Positions 8,848 through 17,855 of a stretch of 64,000 nt of DNA are shown here, piece by piece. The notes beneath the pieces were generated by a model. The model was given only the letters and a program-made list of their open reading frames with translations. It had not been told where the DNA came from and ran no database searches. Source of the DNA: Corallincola platygyrae. GTDB taxonomy: Bacteria; Pseudomonadota; Gammaproteobacteria; Enterobacterales; Neiellaceae. Each line of letters starts with the position of its first letter. The first letter of the stretch is position 1. The translations under genes and the position numbers were made by a program. Where the stretch lies: the NCBI RefSeq assembly GCF_039544265.1, contig NZ_BAABLI010000009.1, positions 1-64,000 of the forward strand. Direction: 5' to 3'.

Positions 8848-9597
8848 TTAGCGTTGCACTGCGATCTCTCTTGCGCGGAAGTAGAGGAATCTAATCATCT
8901 CGTATTCAAACGCTGATCCCGAACCGTAGTATCGGAATGGAATGTTCTTACGAGTGTCGATGGCTCGCAGCAACGCAAGAGCCAACTCTTCCTCTTCCTT
9001 CATACCTAGTTCACTGATAACGGCGTTGTAGACCAGAGTATCTACCAGCGTACCAAAGCCATCCCTTGCACTAGAGGGGCCAAGCAGTGGAATAACAAGA
9101 TACGGACCGGAATTCACACCCCAGTGGCCAAGCGTCTGACCGAAGTCTTCCCGTTCTTTATAAACACCCATCTTCGTAGCTGGGTCCCATACGCCCAAGA
9201 GGCCAATGGTGGTATTCGTTGCAAAGCGGAACGCTGTTGTCATTGCGCGCTCACCTTTCAACTGCAGTACCGAGTTCATAAAGGTAGTAATTTCACCTAG
9301 GTTACTGAAGAAGTTAGTGACACCGTCTTGAACCAGCTCAGGTGTGATCCACTGGTAACCATTCACCACCGGTAGAATCACATATTCATCAGCCTTGGCA
9401 TTGAAATAGTAGGCGCGGCGGTTAAAGCCTTCCCATGGATCGTTATTATTGGATATACCGTTATCTGCACGGTTTTCAGGCAGTGGCAATACCGGCTCGA
9501 TCGCATCAGCCTCTAGTTCTGGAGTTGCACTACATGCGCCCAGAAGTAGTGCCAGGGCGGCCAGAGATACGTTTCTAAATTGCTTAAAAGTCATCAT
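8848..9597 (-). CDS. mlaA: MlaA outer-membrane lipoprotein (VacJ)
   Basis: 249 residues. The lipoprotein signal peptide ends in LLLGAC. The body has the MlaA hallmarks: NDPWEGFNRRAYYFN, NLGEITTFMNSVLQLKG, a Gly-rich DFGQTLGHWGVNSGPYLVIPLLGPSS region and FGTLVD. MlaA sits as a ring in the inner leaflet of the outer membrane and removes misplaced phospholipid, passing it to MlaC and the MlaFEDB ABC transporter. The mla transporter genes are not in this window, which is normal. The gene follows a secreted hydrolase with a 17-base gap. Confidence 0.93.
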   Translation of the reverse strand: MMTFKQFRNVSLAALALLLGACSATPELEADAIEPVLPLPENRADNGISNNNDPWEGFNRRAYYFNAKADEYVILPVVNGYQWITPELVQDGVTNFFSNLGEITTFMNSVLQLKGERAMTTAFRFATNTTIGLLGVWDPATKMGVYKEREDFGQTLGHWGVNSGPYLVIPLLGPSSARDGFGTLVDTLVYNAVISELGMKEEEELALALLRAIDTRKNIPFRYYGSGSAFEYEMIRFLYFRAREIAVQR

Positions 9598-9614
9598 GAT
9601 TGCTAGCTCCCTGC

Positions 9615-10901
9615 CTAATTATCTGCCGCGAAGAAAGCCAGCATGTGGTCAACCCAGACTTTTTCGTCCATGTTGCCGCAGTGACCTCCGTGAGGGAAAA
9701 TCTTTGCGCGGTCACCAAAGGTCTTAGTGATAAAAGCAAGGTCGGGGCTGGTCAGAATGATGTCATCGGAATTGGTAACAACAGCAATCTTTTCTGAGCT
9801 CATCAGATACCCAGCCAAACTGGTAAGGCTCAACCGATCAATCATCTCGGCGCGATCCAAGCCAGGTTCTTTTTCTGAGAAAATAGGAATCATAGCGCGT
9901 TCAAAATAGGTCAGGAAACCTATCTGAGATCCGCGTGCAAAACTATGGCTGATACTTTCGTACTTACTGATGGTGTGGTTTTTATAGGTCAGAGCGCCCC
10001 AGTTTTGCATCACATCAATAGCGAATATCATATCTGTGGAACTGATACGGAACGCTAAACCTATCAATTGTGCGAGTTCGGCGTCATTTACACCGGCCTT
10101 CACAAACATGCTATAGAGGAATTCGTCCGAGAGTTCGACACGCTCAGCGTGAGACACATTTTCGCCGAGACGGGCAAAGATACTATCTATCGTGTTTTTA
10201 ACCCCTTCAGTGCCGACTGACTCGACATAACCGTCAAGTTTAATCACTGAGTTGTAGAGGCTAACCGGAGGGTTAACGATAAACACTTTCTTGAAGTTGA
10301 AGACCTTCTGTTCTTCATCCAGCTTGCTGACGAAGGCTGAGTGGGCACCGCCCAGGCTGTAGCCTGTAAGGTAATAGTCGGTAACCTGCAGTTTGTCTCC
10401 AAGCTCACCTTGTGCATGTGCCAGGGTTTTCTGCATTACGCTGTATATTTCGGCGGCATCCTTCTCCAGATAACCTGGGATCTTCATTTCTGACGCCGCC
10501 ACAATGAAGTTGGCATGTGTTGGAGAAGTTATTGAGATAACGTTGTAGCCCGCCTTATAGAATGCGCGCTCTAACGCCGTCATCTTGCCACCGTCAAATT
10601 TACCGCCTGTACCGGCAATGGAGAAAACCAGTGGTGCAGGTTTCTCTTGGTAAACGACGGAGTATTGAAACTCTTCGTGATACCAGAACACTTCTGGCGC
10701 ATCCTGTTCTGGAAACAGGTCAATACCGTAAACCTTACGGTTGATATCTTCGAGTGCCGGCAAATCCGCTTTGTAGGCTTCGGGGGTGCCAAATACTGTC
10801 GCTTTGAAGGGGTCAGTAAATGGGAAATCATAAGCTTCGGCAGCAGATGCGGTGGCAGCACACAACCACATCGCTCCCATCAGGAGTATCCGTTTCATCA
10901 T
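9615..10901 (-). CDS. Secreted alpha/beta-hydrolase, upstream of mlaA
   Basis: 428 residues from the ATG at 10901; the ORF extends six codons further. GGGAATAAGA just before this ATG and the signal peptide that follows (MMKRILLMGAMWLCAATASA) support it. The nucleophile motif is GYSLGGAHS (GxSxG) near residue 190, as in lipases and esterases. A His is present at the end (FPHGGHCGNMDEKVWVDHML). It looks like a periplasmic or exported serine hydrolase. Placement directly ahead of mlaA suggests a role with envelope lipids, which is inference from context only. Substrate unknown. Confidence 0.75.
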   Translation of the reverse strand: MMKRILLMGAMWLCAATASAAEAYDFPFTDPFKATVFGTPEAYKADLPALEDINRKVYGIDLFPEQDAPEVFWYHEEFQYSVVYQEKPAPLVFSIAGTGGKFDGGKMTALERAFYKAGYNVISITSPTHANFIVAASEMKIPGYLEKDAAEIYSVMQKTLAHAQGELGDKLQVTDYYLTGYSLGGAHSAFVSKLDEEQKVFNFKKVFIVNPPVSLYNSVIKLDGYVESVGTEGVKNTIDSIFARLGENVSHAERVELSDEFLYSMFVKAGVNDAELAQLIGLAFRISSTDMIFAIDVMQNWGALTYKNHTISKYESISHSFARGSQIGFLTYFERAMIPIFSEKEPGLDRAEMIDRLSLTSLAGYLMSSEKIAVVTNSDDIILTSPDLAFITKTFGDRAKIFPHGGHCGNMDEKVWVDHMLAFFAADN

Positions 10902-11024
10902 TCTTATTCCCGCATGCATTGGAAAACTAAGCCATTTCTTGCGAATGACTTAACTTGATTATGTCTTATTGTGGGTAGATTAGTAGTGCAAATGTGAAAA
11001 AAAAGTAAATAGGATGGTCCTGGA

Positions 11025-13118
11025 CTAAACCGAACCATATTGAAGTTGGTAAGGTAACCAGCGTTGCTGCAGAGGGGAGACTAACTGCGGGTGATTTTGC
11101 ACAATGCGCTGTGCCAGTTGTTGTGCTGAAGGTATTAAACCTTGGTCGCGAGTAAGGTCGGCGATTTTCATCTGTGCCAGACCGGTTTGTCGGGTGCCTA
11201 GAAGTTCACCCGGGCCACGAATTTCCAGGTCATGCTGCGCAATTTGAAAACCATCGTTGGTTTGGCGAAGTACACCGAGACGCTTAGTGGCTGTGTCAGA
11301 AAGCGGCGCGTGATAGAGCAATACGCAGTGACTGGTAACACTGCCACGACCTACACGGCCTCGAAGCTGATGCAACTGCGCTAAACCAAGTCGCTCAGGG
11401 TTTTCAATGATCATCAGACTAGAGTTGGGCACGTCAACGCCAACTTCAATCACCGTGGTGGCGACCAGCAGGTCTATCTCGCCAGCTTTAAAACTGGCCA
11501 TCACAGCCTGCTTTTCATCCGCTTTCATTCTGCCGTGCACCAGGCCCACACGAATTTGGGGCAACAGTTCCTGCAGTGTAGCTGCCGTATCTTCTGCGGC
11601 TTGGCACTGCAGTACTTCTGACTCTTCAATCAGAGTGCAAACCCAGTAGGCCTGCTTGCCGTCGAGGCAAGCTTGACTGACACGTGATATCACTTCATCA
11701 CGACGGGTATCAGGAACGGCGACTGTGGTGACAGGGGTTCGACCTGGCGGTAGTTCATCAATGACTGAGGTATCCAGATCGGCGTATGCTGTCATCGCCA
11801 ATGTCCTGGGGATCGGCGTTGCCGTCATAATCAATTGATGCGGGTAGCACGACCCTTCTCCACCTTTCTCACGCAGCGCCAGCCGCTGATGAACACCAAA
11901 GCGATGCTGTTCATCAACGATCACTAGCGCTAGCTGCTTAAACTGCACCTGATCTTGAAATATGGCGTGGGTACCGACAATTAATTGAGCGTCACCGCTC
12001 GCGATCTGTTCAAGCGCCTGATTTCTGGCTTTTGCCCTCTGTTTTCCAGCCAACCACGCGAGTTTTATGCCCAAGGGCTCAAACCAGCCCGCCAAGTTGA
12101 TGGCGTGTTGTTCTGCCAGTAGTTCTGTAGGTGCCATCAATGCCACCTGCTGACCCTGTTCCAACACAAGGGAGGCCGCCATCGCCGCCACCAGGGTTTT
12201 GCCCGAACCTACATCTCCCTGAACCAGTCGCATCATTGGGTGAGGCTGCCTCAAGTCTGCGGTGATCTCGCTGACAACTCTCTGCTGCGCGCCCGTCGGA
12301 GAAAACGGCAAACTGCTGAGCAAGCGAGACTGTAATTCCCCGGAGGACGTCACTGGCTGTGCCTGGTGTTGGTCACTTTGCCGCCTGAGCAGGCGCACCG
12401 ATACCTGGTGCGCGGTAAGTTCCTCCAGTGCCAGTCGCTGCTGCGCGGGGTCCTGGCCTAATTCGAGGCGTTCCAGTGAAATATCAGGTGGTGGCCGATG
12501 CAGTCGTTGCAGTGCTTGGGTCAGTGATACCTTGTGTGTAAGCAGTTCGGCTGGTAGCAATTCAGCAAGTTGATGGCGACCCAGCATAGCGACCGCTTGG
12601 TCACTCAGTTTGCGCAAGCTTAATTGCTTTAGTCCTTCGGTTGTCGGATAGACAGGAGTCAGGGCCTGCTCCATTTCTCTCAGTTGTTCTGGCTCACCTA
12701 TGGTGTATTCCGGGTGGATAATTTCCAGGCTTTGCGCCCCTGTCTTTACTTCACCAAAACAGCGAACCCATTTACCGACGACAAAACTGTTTTTCTGAGC
12801 GGCGCTAAAGGTAAAGAACCGCAGGGTGATAAGGCCGCTACCGTCGTTCACTCTGACCCTGAGCATACGCTTGCGGCCAAAACTGATATCGCAGCCAGTT
12901 ATCTCTCCACAAACAGTACCCGTGATCCCGGGCATTAACGACGCAATAGGATAGATACGGGTACGGTCTTCATAGCGATAGGGCAGGTGAAACAGCAGGT
13001 CCTGCACCGTCTTTAAACCGAGTTTTTCCAGCTTTTCTGCCACCTTCGGGCCCACCCCTTTTAAATTGGCAAGGGGATATTGATCCAGTGTTGAGCGAAG
13101 CTTACTCGGTGCTGACAT
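11025..13118 (-). CDS. recG: ATP-dependent DNA helicase RecG
   Basis: 697 residues, the usual length. RecG regresses stalled replication forks and branch-migrates Holliday junctions. The wedge/OB domain is N-terminal (LKGVGPKVAEKL at about 19, then YEDRTRIYPI). The helicase core has Walker A GDVGSGKT near residue 300, Walker B-type DEQH, motif III MTATPIPRTLAMT, and the RecG C-terminal motif GRVGRGS...RLGVLRQTNDGF. It is the last gene of the gmk-rpoZ-spoT-ridA-trmH-recG run, 2 bases after trmH. Confidence 0.97.
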   Translation of the reverse strand: MSAPSKLRSTLDQYPLANLKGVGPKVAEKLEKLGLKTVQDLLFHLPYRYEDRTRIYPIASLMPGITGTVCGEITGCDISFGRKRMLRVRVNDGSGLITLRFFTFSAAQKNSFVVGKWVRCFGEVKTGAQSLEIIHPEYTIGEPEQLREMEQALTPVYPTTEGLKQLSLRKLSDQAVAMLGRHQLAELLPAELLTHKVSLTQALQRLHRPPPDISLERLELGQDPAQQRLALEELTAHQVSVRLLRRQSDQHQAQPVTSSGELQSRLLSSLPFSPTGAQQRVVSEITADLRQPHPMMRLVQGDVGSGKTLVAAMAASLVLEQGQQVALMAPTELLAEQHAINLAGWFEPLGIKLAWLAGKQRAKARNQALEQIASGDAQLIVGTHAIFQDQVQFKQLALVIVDEQHRFGVHQRLALREKGGEGSCYPHQLIMTATPIPRTLAMTAYADLDTSVIDELPPGRTPVTTVAVPDTRRDEVISRVSQACLDGKQAYWVCTLIEESEVLQCQAAEDTAATLQELLPQIRVGLVHGRMKADEKQAVMASFKAGEIDLLVATTVIEVGVDVPNSSLMIIENPERLGLAQLHQLRGRVGRGSVTSHCVLLYHAPLSDTATKRLGVLRQTNDGFQIAQHDLEIRGPGELLGTRQTGLAQMKIADLTRDQGLIPSAQQLAQRIVQNHPQLVSPLQQRWLPYQLQYGSV

Positions 13119-13120
13119 CG

Positions 13121-13816
13121 TTATGATTTATCCAGGTTACGCATACGGTCCCACCATGCCTTGTCAGCGACAATCTCTCCCTCTTGATCCAAAGGTGGAT
13201 AAGGCAGACCTTTCTGATGGCACTGTTTGGCAAATATCGGGTGGCACGATTCAAACAGCTTTTTATGGCGTATCTTAGGATCTATCGGCTCTGGGTTGTC
13301 GTAACTTCCAGCAGCCATGCGCTGTCTTTGCGCCTCGTACAAGAGCACCGCGCAGGCGGCCGATACGTTGAGTGACTGAACCGCACCAAGCATCGGGATA
13401 GTGATATTTTTATCTGCGAGCTGAAGCGTTGAGTCTGACACGCCCTCTTTTTCATGGCCCATGATGATGGCCGTCGGCTGGGTGTAATCTATCTCGCGAA
13501 AATCAACGGAATCAGAACTCAAGTGTGTCACCAAGAGTTGGAATCCCTGCTGTTTGAGCGTTTGATAACAACTTTCACTGCTTCGGTGGATCTCCACATC
13601 GACCCAGCGCTGACTACCAGACGCTGTATTGCCCGATATGTACATCTCATCATCAGGCCAGATAGCATGAACCTTGGGGATGCCGACTGCATCACAGGTA
13701 CGAATGATCGCCGCCATATTCATTGGCTTATGTACCTCTTCCATCACGACCGTTAAATCGGTTTGGCGTCGGTCTAGCAGCGCAGAGATGCGAGCGAATC
13801 GGCTGGTCTTTTCCAT
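13121..13816 (-). CDS. trmH: tRNA (guanosine-18-2'-O)-methyltransferase TrmH
   Basis: 231 residues. TrmH (SpoU) is a SPOUT-class enzyme that methylates the 2'-O of G18 in the tRNA D-loop using SAM. Features seen are the N-terminal helix with LDRRQTDLTVVMEEVHKPMNMAAIIRTCDAVG, the SPOUT knot segment IMGHEKEGVSD and MLGAVQSLNVSAACAVLLYEA. The conserved Asn and Arg of NMAAIIRTCD are present. The place between spoT and recG is the conserved one. Confidence 0.96.
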   Translation of the reverse strand: MEKTSRFARISALLDRRQTDLTVVMEEVHKPMNMAAIIRTCDAVGIPKVHAIWPDDEMYISGNTASGSQRWVDVEIHRSSESCYQTLKQQGFQLLVTHLSSDSVDFREIDYTQPTAIIMGHEKEGVSDSTLQLADKNITIPMLGAVQSLNVSAACAVLLYEAQRQRMAAGSYDNPEPIDPKIRHKKLFESCHPIFAKQCHQKGLPYPPLDQEGEIVADKAWWDRMRNLDKS

Positions 13817-13838
13817 TGGCGGACTTTCGGTAAAAATC

Positions 13839-13856
13839 GGGCCGCGGAAGCGGCCC
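13839..13856 (-). terminator. Intrinsic terminator after ridA
   Basis: Stem GGGCCGC / GCGGCCC with a 4-base loop. On the minus strand it is followed by GATTTTTACC. It lies between ridA and trmH and would partly uncouple trmH-recG from the upstream operon. Confidence 0.65.
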
Positions 13857-13879
13857 TGACTTAGTAATTTCTGTCTGAC

Positions 13880-14263
13880 CTAGTCGATGACTAAGATGCC
13901 ATCCATTTCAACCTGAGCCGCTTTTGGCAGCTCAGCCACGCCAATAGCTGCGCGGGCTGGGTAGGGCTGTTGGAAGTACTCGGCCATGATTTCGTTAACG
14001 GTTGCGAAGTGGCTCAGGTCAGTAAGGAAGATATTCAGCTTCACAATATCAGCCAACGAACCTCCTGATGCCTGGCATACAGCGCTCAGGTTATCGAAGA
14101 CCTGGCGGACCTGGGCACTGAAGTCGTCACCAATCATTTCCATCGTGCTGGGTACCAGCGGTATCTGGCCTGAGAGGTAAACAGTATTGTCGACTTTTAC
14201 GGCTTGAGAGTAGGTACCAATGGCTTTTGGCGCATTGTCGGTAGCAATGATTGTTTTTGCCAT
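13880..14263 (-). CDS. ridA: RidA family enamine/imine deaminase
   Basis: 127 residues. RidA hydrolyses reactive 2-aminoacrylate and related enamines/imines made by PLP enzymes, protecting metabolism from them. The family signature near the C terminus is present (ARAAIGVAELPKAAQVEMDG, with the substrate-binding Arg), as are the N-terminal GTYSQAV and SGQIPL segments. It sits 25 bases after spoT, as in many gammaproteobacteria. Confidence 0.95.
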   Translation of the reverse strand: MAKTIIATDNAPKAIGTYSQAVKVDNTVYLSGQIPLVPSTMEMIGDDFSAQVRQVFDNLSAVCQASGGSLADIVKLNIFLTDLSHFATVNEIMAEYFQQPYPARAAIGVAELPKAAQVEMDGILVID

Positions 14264-14288
14264 GCTTGCTGTTCCTGAATGTGTAGTT

Positions 14289-16397
14289 TTAGTTCCGATT
14301 ACGGCTCACTTTGAGCACGTCAGGCATGACTCGGATCCTACGCATTACATTGGCCAGATGTACACGGTCTCTGATGGTAAGCACTAAGTGGATCACATAG
14401 AGGCGGCCATCTTTCTCTTCGGTACTCAAGCTGTGGATGTTGGCATCTGTTTCTGCAATCAGGGCTGTTAACTTTGCCAAGGCGCCTTGGTGGTTAACGA
14501 TGTCGATTCGCAGTGCTGCCAGGAAGGTCTCATCGCCAAGCTTCGCTTCATCCCAGTCAACCACATAATAACGTTCAGGCTCTTTGTCATAACCGCGTAC
14601 GTTTTTACAGGATTCGTGGTGGATCACCAGGCCCTTACCTGGACTCACATGAGCAATAATCGGATCACCGGGGATCGGGTGGCAGCACTTGGCATAACTA
14701 AGCAACAAGCCTTCTACGCCACGGATTGGGAATCGGGCATCATCTTTGCCCTCAGCCTGGTCAAGGTCTCCCATCAGGCGACGGGCAACCACGGCGCTCA
14801 TCGCGTTGCCCAGGCCTACTTCGCTGAGCAGATTCTCCAGTGAAGGCTGACGCAAAGCGTCCAGCGTTTTATTAACCTGCTCATCTGAAATCTCTTCCAG
14901 ACGCACTGAACCAAGAGCGTGGTTCACTAAGCGTCGTCCGAGGGCAACCGATTCTTCACTACGCAGTCGTTTTAACAACTGGCGGATCTTGGCGCGAGCC
15001 TTTGAGGTAATAACAAAGTTCAGCCAAGCGGCGTTAGGGCGGGCACCCGGAGAGGTGATAACCTCGACGGTTTGACCGCTCTTGAGCTTCTGCGACAGCG
15101 GGAAAGCCTTGCGATCAACACGTGCGCCAACACAGGTATTACCCACATCGGTATGAACGGCATACGCAAAGTCGACCGGGGTGGCACCGTCTGGCAGCTC
15201 GATGATTCGGCCATCAGGAGTGAAAACGTAAATCTCTTCCGGGAACAGATCTGTCTTAACGTTTTCAATAAATTCAAAGCTGGAGCCAGCACTCTGTTGC
15301 AGCTCAAGCAGGCTTTGCATCCAGCGACGCGCCCGAAGCTGCGCTGTTGTACTGGAACTGTCACCTTCCTGCTTATATACCCAATGGGCCGCGACCCCTT
15401 TATCCGCCATCTGGTCCATATCTTCGGTACGGATCTGGATCTCTACCGGTACACCGTGTGGGCCAACCAATGATGTATGCAGAGATTGGTAACCGTTGGC
15501 TTTAGGGATGGCGATGTAATCTTTGAAGCGGCCAGGACGTGGCTTGTACAGGCGATGCATTACGCCCAATACGCGATAACTGTCGTCAATTGAGTTAACG
15601 ATGACACGGAAGGCGTAGATATCCATCACCTCGTGCAACTGTAACTCTTTGTTTTTCATCTTACGGTAGATACTGTACAGGTGCTTCTCACGACCGACGG
15701 CTCGACCGGCAACGCCAGCATCTTCGAGACGACCTTCAATTTCGTCCTTAATGCTGCGCATTAATTCTTTGCGATTGCCAGCGGCCTTGCGAACAGCTTC
15801 TTTAATGACGCGATAACGGGCCGGATACATGGCATGAAAGCCGAGATCTTCCAACTCGTTTTTGATGTTGTGGATACCAAGGCGGTTAGCTAGCGGCGCA
15901 TAAACTTCCAGAGTTTCTCTGGCGATGCGACGACGCTTATCTGGACGCAAAACGAAAATGGTCCGCATATTATGGGTGCGGTCCGCCAGTTTGATCAGAA
16001 TCACCCGGATATCGACAACCATCGCCATGATCATCTTACGGAAGTTTTCCGCCTGGGCTTCTTCTTTCGAATTGAACTGGATCTTATCGAGCTTGGAAAC
16101 ACCTTCCACCAAGTCAGCGATCGTTGGACCGAACAGTTCAGCCAGGTCCTCGCGACTAAGCTCAGTATCTTCAATAACATCATGAAGCAGAGCTGCCATT
16201 AAGGTCTCGTGGTCGAGACGCATCTCTGCAAGAAAACGGGCAACGGCGACCGGATGAGTAATATACGGGTCGCCGCTGGTACGCATCTGCCCTTGGTGGG
16301 CATCGCGTGATACTATGTAGGCTTGTTGAACCAGACTTACTTGGGCTGGTTCAAGATATCCGGAGATCTGCTCCTTCAATCCTTCAAACAGATACAC
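14289..16397 (-). CDS. spoT: Bifunctional (p)ppGpp synthetase/hydrolase SpoT
   Basis: 702 residues. SpoT makes and degrades the alarmone (p)ppGpp. Seen in order: HD hydrolase domain (HPVAVARFL, then the HD pair in ALLHDVIEDT near residue 72); synthetase domain with RFKDYIAIPKANGYQSLHTSL and EIQIRTEDM; TGS domain (VFTPDGRIIELPDGATPVDFAYAVHTDVG); and a C-terminal ACT domain (IDIVNHQGALAKLTALIAE). Both catalytic halves look intact. It is 24 bases downstream of rpoZ, the usual order. Confidence 0.97.
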   Translation of the reverse strand: MYLFEGLKEQISGYLEPAQVSLVQQAYIVSRDAHQGQMRTSGDPYITHPVAVARFLAEMRLDHETLMAALLHDVIEDTELSREDLAELFGPTIADLVEGVSKLDKIQFNSKEEAQAENFRKMIMAMVVDIRVILIKLADRTHNMRTIFVLRPDKRRRIARETLEVYAPLANRLGIHNIKNELEDLGFHAMYPARYRVIKEAVRKAAGNRKELMRSIKDEIEGRLEDAGVAGRAVGREKHLYSIYRKMKNKELQLHEVMDIYAFRVIVNSIDDSYRVLGVMHRLYKPRPGRFKDYIAIPKANGYQSLHTSLVGPHGVPVEIQIRTEDMDQMADKGVAAHWVYKQEGDSSSTTAQLRARRWMQSLLELQQSAGSSFEFIENVKTDLFPEEIYVFTPDGRIIELPDGATPVDFAYAVHTDVGNTCVGARVDRKAFPLSQKLKSGQTVEVITSPGARPNAAWLNFVITSKARAKIRQLLKRLRSEESVALGRRLVNHALGSVRLEEISDEQVNKTLDALRQPSLENLLSEVGLGNAMSAVVARRLMGDLDQAEGKDDARFPIRGVEGLLLSYAKCCHPIPGDPIIAHVSPGKGLVIHHESCKNVRGYDKEPERYYVVDWDEAKLGDETFLAALRIDIVNHQGALAKLTALIAETDANIHSLSTEEKDGRLYVIHLVLTIRDRVHLANVMRRIRVMPDVLKVSRNRN

Positions 16398-16421
16398 TCG
16401 TGTTCGCCTACCTGTTCGTGA

Positions 16422-16700
16422 TTAGCCTAAACGGCCTTCAGCAATGGCTGCAACAGCCGCCAGTTCAGCAGCTTCCTGTTCGCGAACAGCTTGCATATCT
16501 TCTTCGTCCATAGACGAAGTCGTTACCAGGCCGGCTTCGATCTCACGCAGAGCCAATACAGTTGGCTTGTCGTTCTCTTCTTCTACCAGAGGCTCTTTGC
16601 CTTCAACTGAGATTTGGCGTGCGCGACGAGCAGCAACCAGCACCAAGTCAAAACGGTTACCAACCTTGTCTACGGCATCTTCTACGGTTACGCGGGCCAT
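16422..16700 (-). CDS. rpoZ: RNA polymerase omega subunit
   Basis: 92 residues. Omega helps fold and assemble the beta' subunit and forms part of a ppGpp site. The start MARVTVEDAVDKVGNRFDLV and the ARRARQ segment are hallmark residues. A normal length with an Ala/Glu-rich tail. Between gmk and spoT as in most gammaproteobacteria. Confidence 0.97.
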   Translation of the reverse strand: MARVTVEDAVDKVGNRFDLVLVAARRARQISVEGKEPLVEEENDKPTVLALREIEAGLVTTSSMDEEDMQAVREQEAAELAAVAAIAEGRLG

Positions 16701-16760
16701 CTGTCTCTCCAGTGTTGATGAAGTTTTATCAAAAGGGCGCGAATTCTAGCCGATCTGGCC

Positions 16761-17387
16761 TTATTCTGCCAATAGTTGAGTGAGCATATCCTTATGACGG
16801 ATTGCTTGTCCAGCTTGAGCCAGTGAATGACTGCGCACCAGCGCCTCAAGATCGTCCAGCGCTTTTTCGAATTCATCATTCACAATAAGGAAGTCGTACT
16901 CGTGATAATGGCTCATTTCGGCACGGGCTTTGGTCATCCGTTTAGCGATCACTTCGTCGCTGTCCTGACCGCGATTGCTCAGGCGTTGCAGCAGGATCTC
17001 AGTGGACGGCGGCAGGATGAAAATGCTCTTGGACTCAGGCAGTTGCTCACGCACTTGTTGAGCCCCTTGCCAATCGATATCGAGAAATACATCGACACCC
17101 GCAGCCAGGCGCTGCTGGATATTCAGTTTGGATGTACCGTAAAAGTTGCCAAACACTTCTGCGTACTCGAAGAAGGCTTGTTTATCGATCAGCGACTTAA
17201 ACTCCTCAACACTCACAAAATGGTAATGTTTGCCGTTCTCTTCGCCAGGGCGAGGGGCACGGGTAGTGTGGGAGATACTGACTTCCATTGCTGCATTCGC
17301 GTGGCGAGCCAGCAAGGCGGCGATCAGGCTTGATTTGCCTGCCCCAGAGGGAGCTGAAACGATAAAAAGAGTTCCTGGCGCGGTCAT
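16761..17387 (-). CDS. gmk: Guanylate kinase
   Basis: 208 residues from the ATG at 17387, the family length. The open frame runs 38 codons further up but that part is unlike Gmk, and AGGAA sits 5 bases before this ATG. Gmk phosphorylates GMP to GDP. P-loop APSGAGKSSL near residue 12, GMP-binding SHTTRAPRPGE, HYHFVSVEEF, DIDWQGAQQV, and the lid region SNRGQDSDEVIAKRM are all visible. First gene of the rpoZ-spoT operon. Confidence 0.97.
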   Translation of the reverse strand: MTAPGTLFIVSAPSGAGKSSLIAALLARHANAAMEVSISHTTRAPRPGEENGKHYHFVSVEEFKSLIDKQAFFEYAEVFGNFYGTSKLNIQQRLAAGVDVFLDIDWQGAQQVREQLPESKSIFILPPSTEILLQRLSNRGQDSDEVIAKRMTKARAEMSHYHEYDFLIVNDEFEKALDDLEALVRSHSLAQAGQAIRHKDMLTQLLAE

Positions 17388-17580
17388 GTTGGTTCCTGGC
17401 GCAAGTGCTTTCACGGTCACTGAAAGGCGACATAGCCTAGCATGGCAGAAAAAAAATACAATTTCCGTCCAGCTGCAGAGGCAATAGAGAAAGCAGTTCA
17501 ATCAATTGGTTGATTTTTGTGCGGCCAAACGTGACCTTTTTCACGTTTTGTTCGTTTTAGAAATATTTTGAAATAAATTC

Positions 17581-17608
17581 TGAACTTTCTTTGATCGGGC
17601 CAGTCACA
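17581..17608 (+). promoter_or_regulatory. Sigma-E-like promoter ahead of a candidate sRNA
   Basis: TGAACTT (17581-17587), a 15-base spacer, then GTCACA (17603-17608). This resembles the envelope-stress sigma-E consensus (GGAACTT, 15-16 bases, GTCNNA), with the first G replaced by T. It is placed just upstream of the hairpin-terminator unit on the plus strand and divergent from gmk. Predicted by eye only. Confidence 0.4.
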
Positions 17609-17613
17609 TAGAT

Positions 17614-17701
17614 ACAAGAAAGTGCTTTGGTTTTAGTCATAAACCGTTTCTTGTAAGACATTCCCTTATTCTTATCCTCGGCTAGTCCGGGGATTTTTTT
17701 T
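17614..17701 (+). ncRNA. Candidate small RNA with nested hairpin and intrinsic terminator
   Basis: About 88 bases with no protein gene attached. The 5' part folds as ACAAGAAA (17614-17621) with TTTCTTGT (17647-17654), enclosing GGTTT (17629-17633) with AAACC (17641-17645). Then comes a pyrimidine-rich single-stranded linker (17655-17673). The 3' end is the stem CCTCGG/CCGGGG (17676-17692) followed by eight T. Promoter-like elements stand just upstream. The layout of 5' hairpin, U-rich linker, terminator and U-tail is that of Hfq-dependent sRNAs such as the sigma-E sRNAs MicA, RybB and VrrA, though no sequence match to them was recognised. Confidence 0.5.
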
Positions 17702-17847
17702 ATGTATAGGAAGTACGGTATGTCGCGGGTGCAGGACGCACAGGAGCGACGATACCCAAAACACTACGCGGGGCACGCTGTGTACAGGCTGTACGGTCGA
17801 GAATTGCTCCTGCATTTACGACATTTCCACCATCCATGACGGTCGAA
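17701..17847 (+). repeat. Terminator-associated palindrome repeat, copy A
   Basis: Begins right at the T-tract of the preceding terminator with ATGTATAGGAAGTACGGTATG. It continues with short palindromic units (a GTGCAGGACGCAC-type unit, then GTACAGGCTGTAC) and GGTCGAGAATTGCTCCTGCAT, and ends near GGTCGAAT. The same order of units recurs at 40431 and 44408. Compared with the copy at 44408 it carries about 25 extra bases after the second unit (about 17754-17778). Not coding in any convincing way. Confidence 0.75.
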
Positions 17848-17855
17848 TCTAACTA

